From Procambarus clarkii (Eukaryota > Arthropoda > Malacostraca > Decapoda > Cambaridae), in the NCBI RefSeq assembly GCF_040958095.1, contig NC_091219.1, forward strand, positions 25,052,202-25,116,201: 64,000 nucleotides of DNA, given 5' to 3'. The position numbers were made by a program, and so were the translations under genes. Positions within the stretch are counted from its first letter, which is position 1; each line of letters opens with the position of its first letter. Below are positions 51,905-62,614 of the stretch, in pieces. The notes under the pieces are model-generated. The model did not search any database. It was not told the origin of the DNA and was given only the letters and a program-made list of their open reading frames with translations.

Positions 51905-52047
51905 AATCACAGTAACGAGATGTATCAATGAGAAAATCCGTAAGAACCGTGATGGGGGGATTCGAACCCATGAACCTGAGTATTCCCCCCCCTAAGATAC
52001 ACACAGACAGCCAGACAACAACACGACCTAGTTGTTCTCCGGAGCGC

Positions 52048-52125
<78 letters not shown>

Positions 52126-52682
52126 ATCTGGGAATACCCAACACATAGGTTCGAATCCCCGCTATCACGACTTTGTCACCTGATATTGTCCTTACAGCAA
52201 TGAGCCGCGGGTACTATTGCCCCCTGGCCTGCCCCCTCCACTACTACCCTGTGTGTGGCTCCAACCACTTCACCTACGACAACGAGTGCAGGCTGAAGCA
52301 GGCGGCCTGCTTCAACCGTCTTATAACGAAGCTGAGAGCTGGTCGCTGTGGTGAGTTCTTTTATTGTCATTTTTTCCTACAATTTCCTACACTTCCTACA
52401 CTGTATTTTGTCCGATTTAAAACAATCGGTGATTCTTCGCTAATGGGATTTTTTTTAATTTGTTTTTTTTATATAAAAACAAAATGGTGATAGCTGGTTT
52501 TGTGTGAACACGTCGAGGACGTGATTGTAATTGTTTAATTCTATTTTTGTGTGTGTTGCTTCGAGAGTTCTTATTCATGTTGTTTAGTAAACAATGTTTA
52601 TCTGTGGATAGATATTGTTGTGAATATTGTGAAAGGTTAATAAGATGACTTACAGCTGTTGCCCTTGAATTTTCCAGAGTAG
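50765..52682 (+). CDS. KazB: secreted single-domain Kazal-type inhibitor
   Basis: Coding exons 50765-50816, 52198-52350 and 52678-52682 give 69 residues. Exon 1 encodes the signal peptide MRSFLWMSTFLMLALVA; exon 2 is again exactly 153 nt and carries a complete Kazal domain, C-x3-C-x7-C-x10-C-x6-C-x12-C, with YYPVCGSNHFTYDNEC; exon 3 adds only Glu and the stop (G|AG TAG). The predicted P1 residue after Cys II is Leu, which in characterised Kazal inhibitors suits chymotrypsin-, elastase- or subtilisin-like proteases; that is inference. The 5' leader at 50728-50764 follows acceptor ATTTTCCATCCCAG and matches KazA. Closest paralog of KazA by signal peptide, UTRs and flanks. Confidence 0.9.
51474..51553. 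repeat. (TA)n microsatellite
   Basis: About 40 TA units in KazB intron 1, preceded by TAAATAAATAAA. A degenerate GGTTAGG stretch lies at 51235-51270. Confidence 0.98.
51819..52147. repeat. Inverted (CA)n/(TG)n pair around SINE-like sequence in KazB intron 1
   Basis: A CA array (51819-51901) and a TG array (52050-52124) are in inverse orientation 150 bp apart. The spacer has a minus-strand B-box-like GGTTCGAATCCCCC near 51955-51970, and just right of the TG array is a plus-strand GGTTCGAATCCCCG. The acceptor of the Kazal exon is only about 75 bp further on. Confidence 0.85.
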
Positions 52683-52935
52683 ATTCCAGCTTGCAACTCA
52701 GACACGTGAGGCACGAAGCAACGTCTTGGACAGACTCAGGAGGGATTCATCTTATCTCAAAGACTCTAACACAACTTGGCAATGACGTCTCACTCACCCA
52801 TTGTTCAAACCCCATTTCTGACGGCAGTCGTGCTGCGCAGTGTGGGGGTTTTGGTCACTGTATTTTGTAACCTAAGGATTCGCGATATAAATATACTGAA
52901 TAGAACTTGAAAACAAATTAAAGTTTAAAATTATG
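52678..52935 (+). other. KazB terminal exon and 3'UTR
   Basis: Starts AG TAG after acceptor TTTTCCAG and matches the KazA 3'UTR over most of 220 bp ('tgacggcagtcgtgctgcgc', 'gtgggggttttggtcactgt'). Where KazA has AATAAA, KazB has AATAGA (about 52900); a possible substitute ATTAAA is at about 52917. Confidence 0.75.
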
Positions 52936-53049
52936 CAGCTTTCTTTGTAGTTATTTTCCTGTCTATTTAGTCTAACAAACAGACACATACGAGCACATAT
53001 TACGCACATAAAACAATCATTAATGATAATTTCCTGAGATTTTCTACAT

Positions 53050-53600
53050 GGTTGAGCTACGAGAGAAGTCTGAGGGAATTAGACCTCATTCCGTTGGAAG
53101 AGAGAAGGGTAGGAGCAGACATAATCACGACATATAAGATTCTTATAGACATTAACAAAGACAAAACAAACACACACACACATACACAACAAGAGGTTCC
53201 AGGAGGTCTTCACAATAGAACAAGGTGAGGTCACTGTGCTAGGAGAAAGGGAAGTAAACCAGGCGGCCTTGGAAGGGTTCGAAATTACGAGAGAGGAGGT
53301 CAAGAGACACCTGCTGGATCTGGATTTTAGAAAGGCTGTTGGTCCAGATGGGATCTCACCATGGGTACTGAAAAATTGTGCAGAGGCACTTTGCTTGCCA
53401 CTCTCCATAGTGTATAGTAAGTCACTAGAGACGGGAGACCTACCAGAAATATGGAAGACGGCGAATGTGGTCCCAATATACAAAAAGGGCGACAGGCATG
53501 AGGCACTGAACTACAGGCCAGTGTCCTTGACTTGTATACCATGTAAGGTATATAGTCGGGATATTGGGATCATTACCCAATGGCTTTCGTCGTGATCTGG
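53050..53600 (+). mobile_element. LINE fragments behind KazB: post-RT block and RT fingers
   Basis: 53060-53175 reads LRELDLIPLEERRVGADIIT then TYKILIDINKDK, as behind KazA. After a CA run, 53195-53545 encodes the N-terminal part of a LINE reverse transcriptase: KAVGPDGISPWVLKNCAEAL, GDLPEIWKTANVVPIYKKGD, LNYRPVSLTCIPCK, then breaks off. The palm motifs are missing, so both pieces are dead. Confidence 0.8.
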
Positions 53601-54760
53601 TCCTCTGGTAATTTCATTCGTGTTGAATTCGTTTTGTAGAGCAGCAAATAGGTTTTGGTTCGACTATTATCCATCAACAATTAATTTTCTTTCTTGTAAT
53701 CTTCGTTTTTTTGGTGATAACTTTTCTCTTCTTTTCGAGTTTTCCCGCCAAAACACACAACGAAACTACGACGTTGGTACAACGTTCGAACAAGTTAAAA
53801 CACCTCCTAACCAGTTATAACAACCAATATAGCAAGTTGTAACAACGTTCTAATACGTCATAAATACGTTAAGCCAAAGATGTAACAACTTTATTACAAG
53901 TTGTAACAAGCGGAAAATAGAGACAGTTTCGGTTTGTGTTTCCAGGGAATTACTAGTAAGTGATTTTTATCCTTGAGGAACTCTTCTTGTCTGCTCGTTA
54001 AAATCATTTTTGTCTTTAACACAAGACTGAAAATCTTAAGATTGACAGAGTGAGACGTGATCACAATCACGCCTAGGGCAAGAAGCCCAAACAGCTCTCA
54101 CTAGACAACACTCTACGTGACGACAACTGAACCCACTGTCATAACAGCAACTTCATCACTACCTTGGTTCAACTCTTCAATAACATCTTGAGGTTATCTT
54201 GAGATGATTTCGGGGCTTTAGTGTCCCCGCGGCCCGGTCCTCGACCAGGCCTCCACCCCCCAGGAAGCAGCCCGTGACAGCTGACTAACTCCCAGGTACC
54301 TATTTATTGCTAGGTAACAGGGGGACATAGGGTGAAAGAAACTCTGCATATTGTTTCTCTCCGGCGCCCGGGATCGAACCCGGGACCACAGGATCACGCG
54401 TCCAGTGTTCTGTCCGCTCAGCCGTCGGCTCCCTTACATAATAATAACTAGGCCACACCGGAGAATTCTACTGACACATACTTGGCGGGTACCGCTTACC
54501 TCCACCCCCCCCCCCCCCAGCCCCTCCTTCTCTCCTGTCTATCTATCCAATCTATCGTGAAGCCAGTCGACGATCCGTGACGTTTAAGACGTGTTCAGGA
54601 CGTCTGTGCTGCAAGCAGTGACGCTGATCGTTCTCGTCAAAAAGACAAAAAAAACTTACTCCGAGGGGAAAATGAGTGATAAATGTCACGTAAAATGTAA
54701 TGTTGATAAAACACAAATGTATTTGGGTTTGAAACTCATCAGTTTTGCAACTGAGCAGCA
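53600..54760. other. Spacer KazB-KazC, with a SINE at 54186-54437
   Basis: 54186-54437 is a minus-strand full-length 1383-type SINE (B box GGTTCGATCCCGGG, A box region CGGCTGAGCGGAC). 53750-53920 has diverged 'acaagttgtaacaa' repeats. No gene seen. Confidence 0.7.
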
Positions 54761-54765
54761 GCTGT

Positions 54766-54871
54766 TATAAAAGGCTTTTGAGCTATAAAAGGTTTGAGAG
54801 CCTATCGTGTGCTGTCAGTCGTGTTACAACCCTCAGCAGAGCACAGAACTCGCCGTCGCAGGAGGAGAGCC
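54766..54871 (+). promoter_or_regulatory. TATA/Inr promoter and non-coding first exon of KazC
   Basis: Two TATAAAA boxes (54766-54772 and 54784-54790), the second 33 bp before the A of an arthropod-type initiator TCAGTC (54815-54820). The presumed exon 54817-54871 has no ATG and ends at the donor GAGCC|GTGAGTACG. It fits the missing 5'UTR exon for KazC, whose leader begins after an acceptor at 56600. Assigning it to KazC is inference from position and orientation. Confidence 0.6.
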
Positions 54872-55099
54872 GTGAGTACGACATTTCCCTCACTATCCTG
54901 GACTACGTGAAGGTCCCAGCGCAGTATGGATTAAAACTATGAACGAGAGTTTTGGCTGCAGTTTGCTATGATACACACTGTATGTGATATGTGCAAATTA
55001 AACAGTTGGAGCTGCCAGTATCACTGAGGAAGACTGGGCTGATGATAGAGACCGGCTTGTGTGTCTGTGTCTGACACACTGAGGAAGGAAAACACTGAA

Positions 55100-55615
55100 C
55101 AAGTCTACAAGGGCCGTGACGAGAGTTCGTACCTACGTCCGGGGGGATCCCAGATGTTGCCTTAATCGACTGAGCTACGACATGACTAAAAGAATTGCAA
55201 CCGGGTGTGCTACTGCCCTCACACGGATCCTGCAGCCTCTCCGAGACACAAACCAGGGTTTCACACAATTTCCCCCATGCACCCGAGCTCTGCCAATAGG
55301 CTGTTCTACATACTTCCCTACACACAGAAATCACAATAGCGTGATGCATCAAATGAACAAATCCACAAGGGCCATGACGAGGGTTCGAAACTACGTCAGA
55401 GAGGATCCCAGAAGCTGCCTTAATCGACTCCAACATATAAACCTGGTTTGTGTCTCGGAGAGACTGCAGGACCCGTGGTAGGTGAGGATGATTTCCCGGT
55501 TGCAATTCTATTAACCATGTCGTAGCTCAGCCGATTAAGGTAACATCTTGGATCCTCCCGGACGTAAGTTTGAACCCTCGTCACGGCCCTTGTGGATTTG
55601 TTCATGTGATGCATC
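55100..55615. mobile_element. Three tRNA-like SINE heads in inverted arrangement
   Basis: Two minus-strand copies (55100-55200, 55365-55440) and one plus-strand copy (55515-55610) share TCGTAGCTCAG(T/C)CGATTAAGG (A-box region) and a 'cgtcacggcccttgtggatt' flank. They lie in the probable 5'UTR intron of KazC. Confidence 0.7.
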
Positions 55616-55619
55616 ACGG

Positions 55620-56400
55620 TAGTGTGATTTCTGTGTGTAAGGAAAACACTCTTATCTGAGGAAGGGTCGACTTAACAGAATATTTATAATTTCCTGATAA
55701 TGTGAACTATATATAGGCTGCCGAACCTTAACACAATAAAGGGAAGGTGTGTCTATATGAGAAGAGGTATCAGGGTCTGACAATGGATGAATAACAAATG
55801 TATAATGCAATAAAATGGGGGATTGGAAACTCAGCACAGATTTTAAAAGTGGTAGACAATCGCTTTCTTAAACAATGTATTATAGAACTTAAAGAGGAAA
55901 ACATATGTCAGACAGTTCAGACCAAGATGGAGACACATCACAATATGGCCTCGACCAAAAAGGTGCGGGTTTGGGAGACAAAGATGATAAGATACATAAT
56001 AAATGTATTATACTGTACAGAACAAATGGTAAGGTTTTGTGAGAGAAAGTTCCGTCACAATACCAGATTTCAGTCAATCAAATTATAATGGTTAGAGGAG
56101 TCACGTGGGGGATGGCAGAGTTGGGGGACCTGGACATACAACAGGGGTGTCCTGGGGCGTGACGTGACACCAACGACGGGAGACACGACGGTGGACTGCA
56201 ATATATATTCAAATTTAATGAGTAGAAGTCATTAAACAAATTCTTTATTAAGGCCAAGAATGCCGTACAACAGACGGGCTTGAGTCCCCTGTGTTGGGTC
56301 TTAGAGGGTCTCAGATTAAAGATCAGCAGCGAGTCACAGGTCAGCAGCTGGTCAGCAGTGGGTTCAAGGGTCATTAGCAGGTGAAGGATTAGCAACGGGT
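55620..56400. other. No gene seen
   Basis: Moderately AT-rich. The 96-codon plus frame at 55798 contains no recognisable domain and no paralog in the cluster. Confidence 0.45.
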
Positions 56401-56572
56401 CTAGAGTCACGGGTCAGCTGGTGATCGCGAGTCAGTAGCGGGTCACAGGTCAGCAGCGGGTCACAGGTCAGCAGCGGGTCACAGGTCAGTAGCGGGTCAC
56501 AGGTCAGCAGCGGGTCACAGGTCAGCAGCGGGTCACAGGTCAGCAGCGGGTCACAGGTCAGCAGCAGTATGC
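56400..56572. repeat. 18-bp minisatellite (GGGTCACAGGTCAGCAGC) just upstream of KazC
   Basis: About nine units, first ones diverged (from about 56340 GGTCAGCAG variants), ending 28 bp before the acceptor of the KazC leader. Confidence 0.93.
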
Positions 56573-56634
56573 GTTATAATGTACCGTTTCTTCCCCCAAG
56601 GTTGTGTTCTGCGAACTTGTGAAGACTTGTGGTG

Positions 56635-57294
56635 ATGGTGCGTTTACTGACCTGGACCACGGTCCTGCTCGTGGTTGTGGCTTGTAAGTTATTAAGTGTT
56701 GGTTGTATCGTCAGTGATTGTAGCCATTCTGGCTTAGTGTCGTTGGCTTGCTTTGTCTCTGAAGTTTGTGGGTTATTAGTTAAATTAATCTGATATTATT
56801 GCATGTTTTTGTCTCATTAGTGATGTGTATGGTGTTCGAGTGGTAGTTGTTTGATCAATGTGCTTGTTATTGTCAGTCATGGTCATTCTAATGTAATCAT
56901 CGTGGTCTTTAATAATCGTATTATTGCTACACATTGACCTATATTCTGGTACGTTTGTTTGGTATTAAAATTAAACAAAATCACAATACAAGCTTCTGTT
57001 GTTCGGCTAAATTATATTGATGCAAAGTGGATTATGTATTTTGAAACGTATTGAACTAGAAATTGTGTATCAATATTATCTATTATGTCCTCATGAATGT
57101 CTTAAAGTAACAATGTCCACCCTAACATTACAGCAAGTATGGCCCAAGTTGACCGGTGGCCTTACTGGTGCCCACCGATCTACCAGCCAGTCTGTGGTTC
57201 TGACTTCTTCACCTACTACAACTTCTGCTACCTGTTAAATGCAGCTTTTTACAGCCCAGGTCTGACGGTGCTGTACGATGGCCCTTGTTTTTAG
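56635..57294 (+). CDS. KazC: secreted Kazal-like protein lacking Cys I and Cys V
   Basis: Coding exons 56635-56683 and 57134-57294 (phase 1) give 69 residues. Exon 1 is the signal peptide MVRLLTWTTVLLVVVA. Exon 2 keeps the Kazal core, C-PPIYQPV-C-GSDFFTYYNF-C, and a final GPC, but the expected Cys I position reads Pro/Tyr (WPYWC) and the Cys V position is Phe (LLNAAFYS). In Kazal domains Cys I pairs with Cys V, so exactly one disulfide is gone while the II-IV and III-VI partners remain. The predicted P1 is Pro, unusual for an inhibitor. The stop lies inside exon 2, one base before donor GTGAGT at 57296; that exon is 162 nt, so phase is conserved. The leader from 56601 (GTTGTGTTCTGCGAACTTGT) is shared with KazD. 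Confidence 0.85.
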
Positions 57295-57469
57295 GGTGAG
57301 TTTTTGTATGATAATTTGCGTCATTTATAATGTGTCTCAAACTCACATCTTATGACTGGTAAGGTAATTATCAAGGGAAAAACCTTGGGCCTCCAGTCAG
57401 AAGGTTTCTGACAGTTTCGTCTTGGGAGGAACACGACGGAATATCAACTTCTTCGAACATCATGTGAAG

Positions 57470-58345
57470 GATATCTACCACCAGAGGAGGGTTCTCCTTG
57501 CCGCGAAGTTGGATTTATAAAGAGCTCTGGACATGTCCTCCAGGGGTCTAGCCCCAGTTGGGCTTTAAGCGACAACAATCTGTTATATTCAGAACTATTT
57601 GGTGCCCCGCTCTTTCCGGTAGCTACGCGATACCAGGTCTTCAAGTCTGGCTCGATCACATACAGGATCCCGAAGGGTGCAATCCTCAACCCGCTGTTAT
57701 TCAACATTCTCCTCACAGAAATACCCGTCTGCCCTGGTATTCCAGTTATTGCATTATACTTGGTGACATGAACGTCGAAGGGACAGTGGCCGTCATCTCG
57801 CCCCGGGTGACAAGGGAGGAGTTCGTCAACCCGCAGAACAGTTGCGCCATGCTTTACCAGGTCCGGATTTCCACCCAGTCGGTGTTAAGTATAATGGCCT
57901 ATAGTCAAGCGGTGGCCGCGGAGTCGTCTTCCATGGTCAACGTCTGACAAGGAGACATCATGCAAAATACCTTGGCCTGCTTAGATACCATGAAGCACCT
58001 ACAACAAGCAACATTCACTACACGTACAAGGTATGCGAGTTCGCGGCGCCGTCCGTCCTCTCAAATGGACCTAAGCAAGCATAAGAAATATTGCCGGAAC
58101 AACCGTGGACATTTTCAAGAGGAAACTAGATTTATTCCTCCAAGGAGTGCCGGACCAACCGGGCTCTGGTGGGTATGTGGGCCTGCGGGCCGCTCCAAGC
58201 AACAACCTGGTGGACCAAACTCTCACAAGTCGAGCCTGGCCTTGGGCCGGGCTTGGGGAGTAGAAGAACTCCCAGAACCCCATCAACCAGGTATCAACCA
58301 ACCAACCAGGACCCGATACAGACTGTTGTTCTTCAAGCCTTACTA
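57470..58345 (+). mobile_element. LINE fragments in KazC 3' intron
   Basis: Around 57655-57760 the frame reads RIPKGAILNPLLFNILL, resembling the P-Q-G-x-x-L-S-P-x-L-F-N motif of LINE RTs, followed by a decayed YADD region. 58090-58300 reads TVDIFKRKLDLFLQGVPDQP, GSGGYVGLRAAPSNNLVDQT, the C-terminal end of a LINE ORF2, ending in the tail 'aaccaggtatcaaccaacca'. The inverse of that tail is the 15-bp array in the 1.2-kb tandem unit. Confidence 0.65.
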
Positions 58346-58719
58346 GAGGCTATGTCCTCGCTTGTCCTCTCCCTCCATGAAGAGCCATGGGACTTGACCC
58401 CCTTGAAATTTTGACATCTCTTCATGAGCCGATGGTTGCAGAGAATTACAGTCCTCCTTAAAGCCCACCTCCTTGCCAGGTTTTGTAGTTACAGTGTAGT
58501 GAAGGTGAAATCGCGATAAACTTCATATTTAGTGAAGAGGGTTACTGTGCCGAATATTGTATGTAGAGCAGATGGTTACAGGGGTCTTTTGAGCCAGCGT
58601 GTCTAAGGCAAGTTTAATAAGTTGTGACACCCTCCTTACATTTGTTAATACTAAAACACAGAATCACGTTGGCATAGAGGGATTCAATTATCATTAATCT
58701 ATTCCTTTCGAACTTTCAG

Positions 58720-59060
58720 TGACACCTGTGACTCGACCTTGGGTTCATCCACTAGCTTTGCCGCGGACTTTCTATTAAAGAAGAAGTGAAGAAGAATAAG
58801 AAGAAGTCATCACTAAGCATCTCCTGTTTCGAAATAAATTAATCAGTTGTCTTCCTGTTGATGATTTGTCATCTCTGGCTTACACGAAGCTTCACGCCGT
58901 CGACTCAAGACTCAAGACTCAAGACTCAAGACTGGGGTCATGGCGTCTCTCTTTGTGGTGAACAGTGTTATCATCTGAGTAGTATTTTATTCCTATAATA
59001 AAATGTAATAATTCTTCACATAACCCTTCATAATAAAGTTGCAAATAACATATAAGTGTT
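58720..59060 (+). other. KazC 3'UTR exon and poly(A) signals
   Basis: Acceptor CTTTCGAACTTTCAG at 58719. AATAAA at 58833-58838, 58997-59002 and 59032-59037; the last is conserved in the inverted copy at 62.6 kb and so is probably the used one. A short ACTCAAG tandem repeat is at 58903-58932. Confidence 0.65.
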
Positions 59061-61020
59061 ATTGTGTGTATACAATTTTCCCCCAAACAATATCGACAAA
59101 TATAATTATGTAGATGTATTCACATACACTTGTAAACGTGTAAATACTCACTCATAACACACATACACACACACAACATACACACATATGAGACAATGAT
59201 TCACACAAATACACAATAAGAGCTGCCAACTGCCTGTTCCAACAAACAACAAAATACAAATACAAACAAATACAAATATGTATTCAGGTAAAGTACAAAC
59301 ATACAAGGTAAGATACAAAAGTTGATGGATTTATAGATAGAGCTAGTTCCAGAACCACATTATGGAGGCTCCGAAGGCTTAGCACGGGGTCCCTGCCCAG
59401 CCTTCCAGGGGCTCGAAGAGCTTCACTTATTTTCCATTAGATGGAGTTTTCGGCGGTGCCCGGGTCTCTATTCCCCCCCCCCCCTCCCCTCTCACACGAT
59501 CTCCCTCCTCTCCTCCCTCTCTCTCCTACCTTCTCCATCCCATAGCTTCTCCTTCCTTCCCTATTTACCCCCCTCTACCCTCTCCACTTTTCTCCTTCTC
59601 TCCTTCCTTCTCTCCTTCGTTCTCTCCTTCCTTCTCCATCAGCTATTCCCATCTCTTCTAAATATCTTTATAAACATCTATTATCAACAAACTAAAAAAA
59701 ACTGCTAAAACTTCACTGAAAACATATTCTCGATTTAAAACTTCATTAAAATAGTAGGGAGGGGGGGGGGTCGCTACATGTCGGTATTTATTTAAAAGGT
59801 GGGCACTGGGGCTGACCCTGACTGGCTTATAATACACATATCATCCCCCCCCCTCCTTCTCATGTGTGTCATCCTCGAAAGTTGTGTGAGGCTAACCCGT
59901 AGCGTCTGGCCTCCTACTTAAGGCATTCTCTCAAGATTTTTTGCAATCAAATAGTATTTTATCTGATATAGTACTAATTAAATCATGATAACGATGGTGG
60001 CGTAGTGGTTATAGCATCTTAAGCTCACAACCGAAGGTTGTCCCAGGTTCGCTTCCCACATAGGACGATGCCTTGGTTCACAGAGCAGTAAATAGATACC
60101 TCGATAAGCCTAACAGGCTTCCTGTCCCCGACAACAGGAAATCATCGATTGTTTGATGACGATTTAAGTCACTCATGAGGAGGCACGGGCATGAATAGCC
60201 CGTAAGTGGTATAGATTTTGTTGAGTGATTGTGATCTGTGATCGTGAAGGGATATATTGTGTGCTGAGCGTGGACGGAATTATCATGGGAGAAAGCGCCA
60301 AGCCATTACGATTATATAGCACTTGTAAGGGATCAGGATAAGGATTTGGGATAGGACAGGGGGAAAGAAATGGTGCCCAACCCTTTGGACGGTCGGGGAT
60401 TGAACGCCGACCTGCAAGAAGTGAGACCGTCGCTCTATACCGTCCAGTCCAAGTGGTTGGGCTGTCTCAAGACGTTCCATATCCAGCTCAAGTTCCCTAT
60501 TGGTGGGTAAACAATCTTGGTGAGTTCTGCTTCTCAGTGAGAGGAAGAGCCGACTTAGAAGCATGGGGAAAGCGACGTCGCTATGAACCCTTTGCCGCCA
60601 CAACCCAGTAAATCGCTGTGGTCATTTTCTTATACTTCTTTAAAACTCCTAAAAACGAAAGCATGAACAGGCATATCCTTCACAGTTCTCAGTTGAAGCA
60701 CGTAACTCAGTCAATGCACGTAACTCGCAACAAGTCCTCGCAACAGGTCGACGTAACTCAGTCGAAGCACGTAACAGGAATAAGTAATACCAGAGCGGGA
60801 AAGAATTTAGAAATATTTATCTAAACATTTCAGGATCATGTGAGAATAATGTTATTTATGTGATGTTTGGCAACTGAATATTGCGTCGACCACTGAATGG
60901 CAGACTCGTTGCCTCGAGGGGGGAGAGGGGGGGGAGGGGGGGAGTGTAAAGGCACAGGTGCGGATGAACTAGGTGTTCAAAGTTCACATGTGAGGAAAGA
61001 CGTATTTGTCACTATGTTTA
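59060..61020. other. Spacer KazC-KazD with two SINEs
   Basis: 59470-59640 is CTCC/CTTC-rich. 60000-60240 is a plus-strand tRNA-like SINE (TGGCGTAGTGGTTATAGCA, CCAGGTTCGCTTCCC). 60285-60460 is a minus-strand SINE of the 10.8-kb family. 60680-60780 has an imperfect 'cacgtaactcagtc' repeat. No gene seen. Confidence 0.65.
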
Positions 61021-61024
61021 TGCA

Positions 61025-61605
61025 GTGGTGGTGGTAGCAACAGCAGTAATGGTGGTTGTGGTAGACACTCCACCAAACATGGGTAAGAGTCTCAGGTCGT
61101 GGTAGCAGTAATGGTGGTTGTGGTAGACACTCCACCAAACATGGGTAAGAGTCTCAGGTCGTGGTAGCAGTAATGGTGGTTGTGGTAGACACTCCACCAA
61201 ACATGGGTAAGGGTCTCAGGTCGTGGTAGCAGTAATGGTGGTTGTGGTAGACACTCCACCAAACATGGGTAAGAGTCTCAGGTCATGGTAACAGTAATGG
61301 TGGTTGTGGTAGACACTCCACCAAACATGGGTAAGAGTCTCAGGTCGTGGTAGCAGTAATGGTGGTTGTGGTAGACACTTCACCAAACATGGGTAAGAGT
61401 CTCAGGTCATGGTAGCAGTAATGGTGGTTGTGGTAGACACTCCACCAAACATGGGTAAGGGTCTCAGGTCGTGGCAGCAGTAATGGTGGTTGTGGTAGAC
61501 ACTCCACCAAACATGGGTAAGGATCTCAGGTCGTGGTAGCAGTAATGGTGGTTGTGGTAGACTCCACCAAACATGGGTAAGGGTCTCAGGTCGTGGCAGC
61601 AACAG
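61025..61605. repeat. 62-bp minisatellite just upstream of KazD
   Basis: About nine units of 62 bp (GGTAGCAGTAATGGTGGTTG...), starts at 61101, 61163, 61225 and so on, one unit shortened by 2 bp near 61560. It ends about 45 bp before the KazD leader acceptor. Every unit carries GGGTAAGAG, a potential donor-like site. Confidence 0.95.
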
Positions 61606-61686
61606 CGGGGGTCAACAATGACCACAATGTCTTACTTTTCTCTCCCAAGGTTGTGTTCTGCCACCTTGTGAAGACTTGTGACAACG

Positions 61687-61972
61687 ATGGGTTCCCTGAC
61701 CTTCACCTCCGCCCTCCTCCTGCTGCTGGTGGCTTGTGGCCCTCTAGTGTCTGCTAAACGTAAGAGTTTGTGTCTAATTTTTTCCCCATTGATGTATCTA
61801 ATTGCTGTATTTTTTACTACATGTTTGCTATACTATATTCTTGTTAGTCTCATTGCGTCCCATCATCAAAAGCAGTGGAGACATCATGTGCTCTGCTCTC
61901 TGCGTCAACCACTACGGACCTGTCTGCGGCTCCGACCATAAGACCTATGCAAAGTCTTGCCTGTTGCGTTAA
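61687..61972 (+). CDS. KazD: Kazal-like protein truncated after Cys IV
   Basis: Exon 1, 61687-61759, encodes MGSLTFTSALLLLLVACGP... with a probable signal cleavage after VSA, donor AAAC|GTAAGA (phase 1). Exon 2 begins at 61848 after ATTCTTGTTAG, and in phase gives IMCSALCVNHYGPVCGSDHK then TYAKSCLLR and a TAA at 61970: C-x3-C-x7-C-x10-C, the first four Kazal cysteines, then stop before Cys V and VI. Predicted product 65 residues. A domain cut here should not close its usual fold, so this may be a pseudogene; a cryptic donor at GC|GTTAAG (61968) leading to an unseen exon is a weaker alternative. The 5' leader (61650-61686) is like that of KazC. Confidence 0.7.
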
Positions 61973-61974
61973 GA

Positions 61975-62610
61975 TGCATACTTTAACTGACCTATTTCGG
62001 TAGGTCGTAGAGTAGGTCGTAGAGTAGGGTTATTGATCGTACAGTAGCCTATGCAGTGAATAATTTTATACTCACATAGCAAACAATCTTTGCAAAGCAA
62101 AGTTTTGCGTTATTTGCTTTGTTGTTTTTAAACTCTCTCGCCACTTTTCATTCTAAGATATTCATTCCTGACCCTCTAGCATCTCCCTCTGCTATCTGGT
62201 GGTGTAATTTCTTCAGTTATCCCCTTGTCCTTGTACTGAATTGCTTTGCTTCCTTATATCCTTTAATTAAATGGGTTCCTCTGTTGCGTTTAATTGTTCT
62301 CCTTTTGCAACTCCTCCGAGTTGTATTTACAATGGAATTCTTATTAGAAATTTGGTCTGCATAGATTTGGTCTGCTACTTTCACCAGATACTTAAAAGTC
62401 AATAAATAATGATTTCTCATCCTCGTTTGACTTGCCTTATGTCCGACGCGTTCAGAGTGAACATCAGGTCAAGTTTTGCTGGTGTGTCATTCCACCTCTC
62501 GCTCTTGTGGGTCCCATGACATGTTTACTTGACAGAAAATGTATCCTGATCGTATGTGTATTTATTTTCATTATTCTATTTTGTGTATTCTTAAGGAAGA
62601 CTAACCCAAA
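61975..62610. other. No coding sequence seen downstream of KazD
   Basis: AT-rich. I looked for a plus-strand exon restoring the missing Kazal C-terminus and for a terminal exon like those of KazA-C and found none convincing; TTCAG|AGTGAACATC near 62456 is a weak acceptor. Confidence 0.5.
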
Positions 62611-62614
62611 AAAT

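Noticed and set aside
57558-57947. 129-codon plus ORF as an extra KazC exon
   Set aside because: It contains a decayed LINE RT motif and lies after the KazC stop and donor.
61848-61972. Alternative KazD acceptor at AAAAG|CAGTGG (61878)
   Set aside because: It throws the cysteine-spaced Kazal frame out of phase with the signal exon; the acceptor at 61847 keeps it.
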